Translations under genes and position numbers: made by a program
Part shown: piece after piece, positions 59,382-64,000 of the stretch
Position numbering within the stretch: position 1 is the stretch's first letter
Layout of the letters: each line of letters starts with the position of its first letter
The notes under the pieces: generated by a model
Databases searched by the model: none
Told to the model about the DNA's origin: nothing
What the model saw: the letters and a program-made list of their open reading frames with translations, nothing else
Assembly: GCF_017309185.1 (NCBI RefSeq)
Contig: NZ_JAEKJZ010000003.1
Coordinates: forward strand, 186,001-250,000
DNA length: 64,000 bases
Reading direction: 5' to 3'
From: Roseibium aggregatum
Lineage (GTDB): Bacteria; Pseudomonadota; Alphaproteobacteria; Rhizobiales; Stappiaceae

Positions 59382-59993
59382 TCAGTTTGGATGACCGGGT
59401 GCGGTCGAATTTGCAGTCCATGATCGAGGTGCAATTTTGTCTCTAAGCTTATAGTAGAGAGCCTCTGTTTTCGTTTTCGGTAAAAAACTGACGGGAAGTG
59501 AAAAGTGATGATCCTTGTTTGCAACGAGAACTCTTCGCATTTCGTCCAGTTCTAAAAGACAGTGTTCCGGCAAGCCAAACTCAAACGTCTTGAAACCATT
59601 GTTCCAGGCCCGATTTCTGATCGTGGACAAGAGTTCTTTTGTGCTTTCCTCCATCCATCTGCCGTCTTCCGGTTCTTCCAGGTAACCCCAAAAATAGGCG
59701 ACATACATCATTGCGGTGGCCTGGTCGCAGTCAGCGCGCTCCAGAACAGTTTTCCATTCTCGTGGATGCTCGTCATAGTGTCCTGTGCAATGAAGAAAAT
59801 GGTGTGCTTGAATTGGATCGCACTCGGATAAAAATGCGAGCACCACTTCGGACGCTTGGCAGCCGTCGGACAATGAATCCTTCCAGGCATTCCAAACATA
59901 ATCCGGTACGAAAGACTCGTCATAATCGAGCGAACAATGATTTGCCGCGAGTGCCAGTTGCCATATCCAGGACGGCAATTTACGTCGAGACAT
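59382..59993 (-). CDS. Orphan protein with DUF4274-like segment, AT-richer than neighbours
   Basis: 203-aa soluble protein, rich in Trp and Cys. Residues about 55-110 (FLHCTGHYDEHPREWKTVL, then CDQATAMMYVAYFWGYLE) recall the short DUF4274 pattern. The C-terminal part is basic and Pro/Ser-rich. The start ATG 59993 is favoured (MSRRKLPSWIW); 16 extra codons are possible upstream. Codon use and base composition are clearly more AT-rich than the window average, suggesting acquisition by transfer. No function assigned. Confidence 0.55.
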   Translation of the reverse strand: MSRRKLPSWIWQLALAANHCSLDYDESFVPDYVWNAWKDSLSDGCQASEVVLAFLSECDPIQAHHFLHCTGHYDEHPREWKTVLERADCDQATAMMYVAYFWGYLEEPEDGRWMEESTKELLSTIRNRAWNNGFKTFEFGLPEHCLLELDEMRRVLVANKDHHFSLPVSFLPKTKTEALYYKLRDKIAPRSWTANSTAPGHPN

Positions 59994-60174
59994 GTTTTGC
60001 ACCTTGAAAGATTTAAGTGCTAGAAAATTACAGGATTTCAATTTTAAATTGCTTAACGAATGTGATTAACACAGGCTTCAGTCCCCTGGCGATGAAACGC
60101 CAGGAGTGGAGAGGCATGCCACGATCAATCGGTCAAACGTTCTTTTCCGTCCGTCGCCGTGAGCGACGCGGACG

Positions 60175-60945
60175 TCATTCGCCCCCGGTTTTGGGGTCCT
60201 TGCTCAGAAGGTAGGTGTCCATCACCCAGCCGTGCTCGTTTCTTGCCGAGTTCCGGATCCGCTCGATGTCGTCACGTACATCGCGCACCTTTCCGGAAAC
60301 AAGAATTTCATCCTCCGTGCCGATATAGGCACCCCAGTGGATGTTGATATCTCCGTCGAGGGAGCGAAATGCTCCTTGTCCGTCCAGCATGACAACAACA
60401 TTTCCCTGGTCAATGGGAAACGCTTCGCTCAATTGGCGCGCGGTCATGATCGTCAGGGATTCCCCGATCCGGTTCAGGGGAACCTTGTGGTTCGCGGCCA
60501 GCGCCTGAACACTGCTGATACCCGGAATGACCTCGAAATCGAGGTCGAAGGTTCCGCTTGATCCGATGGTGTCGAGAATGCTCAAGGTTCCGTCGTACAG
60601 CGACGGGTCTCCCCACACGAGAAAGGCGCCGATTTCGTCTTCTGCGAGGCTTTCAGTCAGAAGCTTTTCGTATATGCGGCGCACTTCTTCGCGCCAGAGT
60701 TCGACATTCTGTTTGTAGCGTCCGTACTTCGACCTCTCGGGGATGTCGAATTCCACCAGCCGGTAGTCGCTGTTCTCGATGAAGCGCTCGCAGATATCGC
60801 GGCGCAGGCGAAGCAGCTCAGTCTTCTTAGTTCCCTTGTTCGGAATGAAGAAGACCGAAACCCGGTTCATCGCTTTGATCGCCTGAACGGTGACATAGTC
60901 GGGATTTCCGGCGCCGATGCCGATGACCATCAGGGATCGCTTCAT
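60175..60945 (-). CDS. cobF: Precorrin-6A synthase (deacetylating) CobF
   Basis: SAM-dependent methyltransferase of the aerobic cobalamin pathway, methylating C-1 of precorrin-5 with loss of acetate. 256 aa of the tetrapyrrole-methylase fold: VIGIGAGNPDYVT at the N-terminus, FLVWGDPSLYDGTL and VIPGISSVQALAA in the middle, MLDGQGAFRSLDG toward the end. The ATG at 60945 is preferred over an adjacent TTG. It is isolated from other cob genes in this window. Confidence 0.9.
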   Translation of the reverse strand: MKRSLMVIGIGAGNPDYVTVQAIKAMNRVSVFFIPNKGTKKTELLRLRRDICERFIENSDYRLVEFDIPERSKYGRYKQNVELWREEVRRIYEKLLTESLAEDEIGAFLVWGDPSLYDGTLSILDTIGSSGTFDLDFEVIPGISSVQALAANHKVPLNRIGESLTIMTARQLSEAFPIDQGNVVVMLDGQGAFRSLDGDINIHWGAYIGTEDEILVSGKVRDVRDDIERIRNSARNEHGWVMDTYLLSKDPKTGGE

Positions 60946-60997
60946 CAAGGTTCGCTTTCAGTTGCTTTAAGACATGGAAACGTCAGGTCTTAAAGGA

Positions 60998-61155
60998 ATA
61001 CCAAGGGTAATAGACAATGGCTCATCTGACCGGTTTTCAGGCTTTTCGGCCAGGAATGTGTCGCGGGGGCGATACGGGGAATCGTCCAAGAGGCGTGTCT
61101 CGCGGGAGATCGCCTTTGGCCCATCAGATGGGTCAAAATCTATTTCCCTTGGTAT
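60998..61155. repeat. MITE-like element with 32-bp imperfect terminal inverted repeats
   Basis: Arms at 60998-61029 (ATACCAAGGGTAATAGAC...CATCTGA) and 61124-61155 (its inverted copy, with ATACCAAGGGAAATAGA and CCCATCTGA) match at about 26 of 32 positions and enclose 94 bp. The 370-bp gap between cobF and tctA holds open frames on both strands, but they only reflect the symmetry. Total size about 158 bp and no transposase fit a miniature inverted-repeat element or large intergenic palindrome. Confidence 0.65.
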
Positions 61156-61318
61156 AAGGCCAAGGCGTTTGTCCGTAAAACCGAAAATGCAAGTCGGAAT
61201 AAGCTTGCGAAAGCGCAACGAAGGGCGGAGCTGAAATCCTCCAATCGCTGCTGCGCTCAAGCCGGGAGAGGGACGCTAAGCGGCGGCGGAGGTCCTCCGC
61301 CGCCGTCCGCATTTTCCC

Positions 61319-62860
61319 TTAATCCACCACGGCCCCTTCCTCGTCCTTCGCCATGTGCTTCATCCGGGCTTTCAGAATCCGGCCGAAAACGATGGGCAGC
61401 ACGAAGCCGATGACGGCAAGCGACCAGAGGCCGATGGAGAGCGGGCTGTCGATCAGGGTCCACCAGTTGCCGTTGTCGATGGTGATCGCCCGGCGCAGGT
61501 TGTTTTCCATGGCGTTGCCGAGCAGCGTGCCGAGGATGATCGGAACCAGCGGCACGTCCAGCTTGCGCAGCACCCAGCCGGCCACGCCGAAGCCGATCAT
61601 CACCAGGAGATCGAAGGACGATCCCGAGATGCCGTAAATGCCGACGAAGCTGACCATGGCGACGATCGGCATCAGGATGCGCGGCGGGATCAGGAGCACG
61701 CGGGTGAACAGGCCGATCATCGGAATGTTCATGGCAAGCAGCATGAAGTTGGCGATGAAGAGCGCCGCGATCAGGCCCCAGACCACGTCCGGCTGCTGGG
61801 TGAAGAGCAGCGGGCCCGGGGTGATGTTCAAGGCAAGCAGAACGGCAAGCAGTACAGCGGTGGTGCCTGAACCCGGAACGCCAAGCGCCAGCATCGGCAC
61901 CAGGGCGCCACCCGCGGCCGCGTTGTTGCCCGCCTCGGGGGCGGCGACACCGCGCGGATCTCCGGTGCCGAAGGTGCCGTCCTTGTCGACCAGGCGCTTT
62001 TCCATCGTGTAGGAAATGAACGAGCCGAGGGAGGCACCGGCGCCGGGAAGCACGCCGGCGACAAAACCGAGGAAGCTGGTGCGCAGCATGGTCGGGGTGC
62101 AGGATTTCAGAAGCGACAGCGACGGCATCATCCGCCCGACGGAAACCTTGTGACCGCTGGCGTCCGACGCGCCGTGGCGGTGTTCCAGGAACAGGAACAC
62201 CTCGGAAAGCGCGAACAGGCCGACAATGGCGACCAGGAAGTCGATGCCGTCGTAAAGATGGACCTCGCCGAAGGTAAAGCGCGGCACGCCGGTCTGTGTG
62301 TCTACGCCGACGGTCGCGAGCCCGATGCCGAGAGCCGCTGCGAAGGCGGTCTTGGCCTGGTTGGTCGAGGCGATGCCACCGAGGGTGGCGAAGGCAAGCG
62401 TGAAGAGGGCGAAATATTCCGCCGGACCGAACAGAAGCGCGATCTTGACGAGCTGCGGCGCCAGCAGGATCAGGCCCCAGGTCGCCAGAAAGGCGCCGAC
62501 GAAGGAGGCGACGCCGGAGAGGGCAAGCGCTTCGCCCGCACGGCCGTTCTTCGCCATGGGATAACCGTCGAGGCAGGTCATCATGGCCGGTTCGTCGCCC
62601 GGGATGTTCAAGAGGATCGACGAGATGCGGCCGCCGTACATGGCGCCGTAATAGACGGAGGTCAAAAGGATCAGTGATGGCGTTGCGCCGAGCCCGAGGG
62701 TAAAGGCGAGCGGGATCAGGATCGCGACGCCATTGGAGGGGCCGAGACCGGGCAGGGCGCCCATCATGGTGCCGAGAAAACAGCCGAGCAGCGCCAGCAG
62801 AAGATTTTGCCAGGTGAGCGCGATTGCGAAGCCGTCGGCCAGAGAAGACAGGGTTTCCAT
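61319..62860 (-). CDS. tctA: Tripartite tricarboxylate transporter large permease TctA
   Basis: 513-aa membrane protein with about 11-12 hydrophobic segments. Family motifs are MMGALPGLGPSNGVAILIPL near the N-terminus, YGAMYGGRISSILLNIPGDE and, in the second half, AGVLPGAGASLGSFISY and PMLALGVPGSGTTAVLL. It forms the channel driven by the ion gradient. It is third in the minus-strand order tctC-tctB-tctA. Confidence 0.95.
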   Translation of the reverse strand: METLSSLADGFAIALTWQNLLLALLGCFLGTMMGALPGLGPSNGVAILIPLAFTLGLGATPSLILLTSVYYGAMYGGRISSILLNIPGDEPAMMTCLDGYPMAKNGRAGEALALSGVASFVGAFLATWGLILLAPQLVKIALLFGPAEYFALFTLAFATLGGIASTNQAKTAFAAALGIGLATVGVDTQTGVPRFTFGEVHLYDGIDFLVAIVGLFALSEVFLFLEHRHGASDASGHKVSVGRMMPSLSLLKSCTPTMLRTSFLGFVAGVLPGAGASLGSFISYTMEKRLVDKDGTFGTGDPRGVAAPEAGNNAAAGGALVPMLALGVPGSGTTAVLLAVLLALNITPGPLLFTQQPDVVWGLIAALFIANFMLLAMNIPMIGLFTRVLLIPPRILMPIVAMVSFVGIYGISGSSFDLLVMIGFGVAGWVLRKLDVPLVPIILGTLLGNAMENNLRRAITIDNGNWWTLIDSPLSIGLWSLAVIGFVLPIVFGRILKARMKHMAKDEEGAVVD

Positions 62861-62872
62861 GGAAGCGCTCCG

Positions 62873-63304
62873 TTAAAAGCCCAGGGGGCCCTTGGCCAGG
62901 GACAGGCCGAGGACGAGGTGAAACACGGCGTAGATGCCCGCCGATGTCGCGCAGCCGGACACTACGGAGGAGATCGGAGCCGAGCCGAGACGCCAGGTCA
63001 GATAGGTGGCGGCGAGCGCCGTTGCGATCAGGAAGCCAAGCTCCGGCAGCAGGATCGCGTAGAGGATCATGACGGCGATGGCCGTGCCAACCTCCAGGAA
63101 GCGCATGAACGATGGCCAGTGCGGGGCCGCGTCCGGTTTGGCGATGATGGCCAGCGACGCCAGTCCGAGGACGGTCGCGATGATCAGGGGAAAGGCTTTC
63201 GGACCGACGGCGTCGGACAGGAAGCTTTCTTCAATGGTGAGAGCGGCCCAGGCATATCCGAGTGCGAGGAGAAGCCCGACCAGCCCAAAGATGCGGTCGC
63301 TCAT
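62873..63304 (-). CDS. tctB: Tripartite tricarboxylate transporter small permease TctB
   Basis: 143-aa membrane protein with four hydrophobic segments (about 5-22, 38-55, 72-110 split in two, 115-140). Begins MSDRIFGLVGLLLALGYAWAA. 12 nt separate it from tctA. Low sequence conservation is normal in this family; assignment rests on size, topology and position between tctA and a tctC-type binding protein. Confidence 0.88.
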   Translation of the reverse strand: MSDRIFGLVGLLLALGYAWAALTIEESFLSDAVGPKAFPLIIATVLGLASLAIIAKPDAAPHWPSFMRFLEVGTAIAVMILYAILLPELGFLIATALAATYLTWRLGSAPISSVVSGCATSAGIYAVFHLVLGLSLAKGPLGF

Positions 63305-63545
63305 GATGTCTTTCCTTCAAGCGGTCCTGCCGGAGACGGCAGCCGCAGGAAACAGGTGGTTCGGTGACGGTACCTTGCGGATGCCGCCCGGATTTTCGGC
63401 GCGCCACACCGCCTCTCTCCCGCCGGGGAAAGTCTCTTGCCGGCCCTGAAGCATGGGCGGCAGATGCCGGGTTCGAAGCCGTTCTTTTAAGGCTACGCAC
63501 CTCGAAAAGAGGGAGGTATGTGGGGCTATCAGCCTTGAAAAGGAG

Positions 63546-63580
63546 GGAGGGGCACAGGAAGCACAGACCCGTGCCCCTCC
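63546..63580 (-). terminator. Terminator-like hairpin between tctC and tctB
   Basis: GGAGGGGCAC and GTGCCCCTCC form a perfect 10-bp stem with a 15-nt loop. On the minus strand it is followed by CTCCTTTTC. It lies about 20 bp after the tctC stop and 240 bp before tctB. It probably attenuates transcription so the binding protein exceeds the permeases. The remaining 63305-63540 gap shows no gene. Confidence 0.6.
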
Positions 63581-63602
63581 TGAAGAGATCGATGGGGCTG
63601 TT

Positions 63603-64000
63603 TTATTTAATGATACCGATCTCTTTGGAGATGTCCTGGATCTGCTGGACGGAAGCCGCCACGAACTGCTGGAACTCCTCGCCCTGAAGGTCGAGCGGAG
63701 CCAGGCCGTTGGCGGCCATGACGCCTTTCCATTCCTCGCTTGCGTAAAGCTCGGAGATCTTCGCGACCCAGGCATTGTAGGCGTCGTCGGACATGTTGCC
63801 CGGAGCGTAGAAACCGCGCCAGTTCGCACCGATGGCGTCCACACCCTGTTCCTTCGCCGTCGGGAAGTCGGCGAATTCGCCCGGCAGGCGGTCCGGTGCC
63901 AGAACCGCGATCACCTTGATGTCACCGCTGTCGACGAAGCCCTTGGCTTCGGAGATGTCGCCGGTGAAGGCCTGAACGGAGCCGGCCAGGAGCTGGGTGA
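63603..64000 (-). CDS. tctC: Tripartite tricarboxylate transporter substrate-binding protein TctC, truncated by window edge
   Basis: Periplasmic Bug/TctC-family binding protein; only the C-terminal 131 residues are in the window and the frame is open to base 64000. Typical segments are VKVIAVLAPDR-type (here DIKVIAVLAPDRLPG), FPTAKEQGVDAIGANWRGFYAPGNMS and a C-terminal helix QFVAASVQQIQDISKEIG. It is first in the tct operon. The ligand (citrate, other carboxylates or unrelated) cannot be read from this part. Confidence 0.88.
   Translation of the reverse strand, partial: TQLLAGSVQAFTGDISEAKGFVDSGDIKVIAVLAPDRLPGEFADFPTAKEQGVDAIGANWRGFYAPGNMSDDAYNAWVAKISELYASEEWKGVMAANGLAPLDLQGEEFQQFVAASVQQIQDISKEIGIIK

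Noticed and set aside
60967..61260. Overlapping open frames on both strands between cobF and tctA
   Set aside because: They coincide with the inverted-repeat element and mirror each other; no ribosome-binding site or domain.

Overview
The window is GC-rich alphaproteobacterial DNA, about 63% G+C by eye. Genes are tightly packed and often joined by ATGA or TGATG overlaps. Gene content (TRAP and TTT transporters, hut pathway with hutF, DUF3305/DUF3306-type formate dehydrogenase locus, CobF) and dispersed palindromic repeats suggest a marine or host-associated member of the Stappiaceae (Roseibium/Labrenzia-like) or a near relative. That placement is inference; no rRNA or other marker is present. 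I saw no tRNA, rRNA, CRISPR, phage or transposase gene.

Layout. (1) 1-3563: the end of a sugar-type ABC importer operon (two permeases, one ATPase) with an endonuclease/exonuclease/phosphatase-family enzyme. (2) 3922-12743: a NAD-coupled bidirectional [NiFe]-hydrogenase, hoxFUYH-W plus hypABCDE, behind a probable FNR-type box; hypF is absent. (3) 12772-19331, convergent to it: a seven-gene operon of amphi-Trp protein, metallophosphoesterase, histidine phosphatase, HprK-related kinase B, ATP-grasp ligase, PhoU-APH kinase fusion and Nudix hydrolase. Three of its genes are the signature of the functionally uncharacterised GAK (Grasp/Amphi-Trp/Kinase) system. This is the best candidate for an undescribed system. 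(4) 19440-28893: an RpiR regulator with a clear operator, then an N-formylglutamate-amidohydrolase-like enzyme, a TRAP transporter, a glutamine-synthetase-like ligase, an aldehyde dehydrogenase and an iron alcohol dehydrogenase. Together they look like a gamma-glutamylated amino-alcohol or amine catabolic route. (5) 28937-33732: a GNAT protein, a Tat-exported serine hydrolase, a membrane protein, an SDR and a DenD-like dehydrogenase.

(6) 33765-50542: a periplasmic, Tat-exported formate dehydrogenase locus. On the minus strand are DUF6494, Mrp, a lipoate/biotin-ligase-like protein, a DUF6505-like protein and a polyferredoxin. On the plus strand are DUF3305, DUF3306, a TorD chaperone, a 66-aa Tat protein, FdhA, FdhB, the cytochrome b subunit, a WD40-cytochrome c and a 42-aa membrane peptide. 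A separate cytochrome c carries a binding-protein-like N-terminus. A tungstate importer (tupBCA) faces the operon, so the enzyme may use tungsten.

(7) 50873-58315: histidine utilisation, hutUGHI divergent from hutF and hutC, with a GntR-type operator between. This is the formylglutamate branch (HutF plus HutG). (8) 58381-61318: a scarred segment with a SET-domain methyltransferase, remnants of tctA and hutC fused head to tail, an AT-richer orphan, cobF and a MITE-like inverted repeat. (9) 61319-64000: a tripartite tricarboxylate transporter, tctA, tctB and a partial tctC.

Most assignments rest on visible motifs, length and neighbourhood. Family names for small or DUF proteins are from memory and carry lower confidence.
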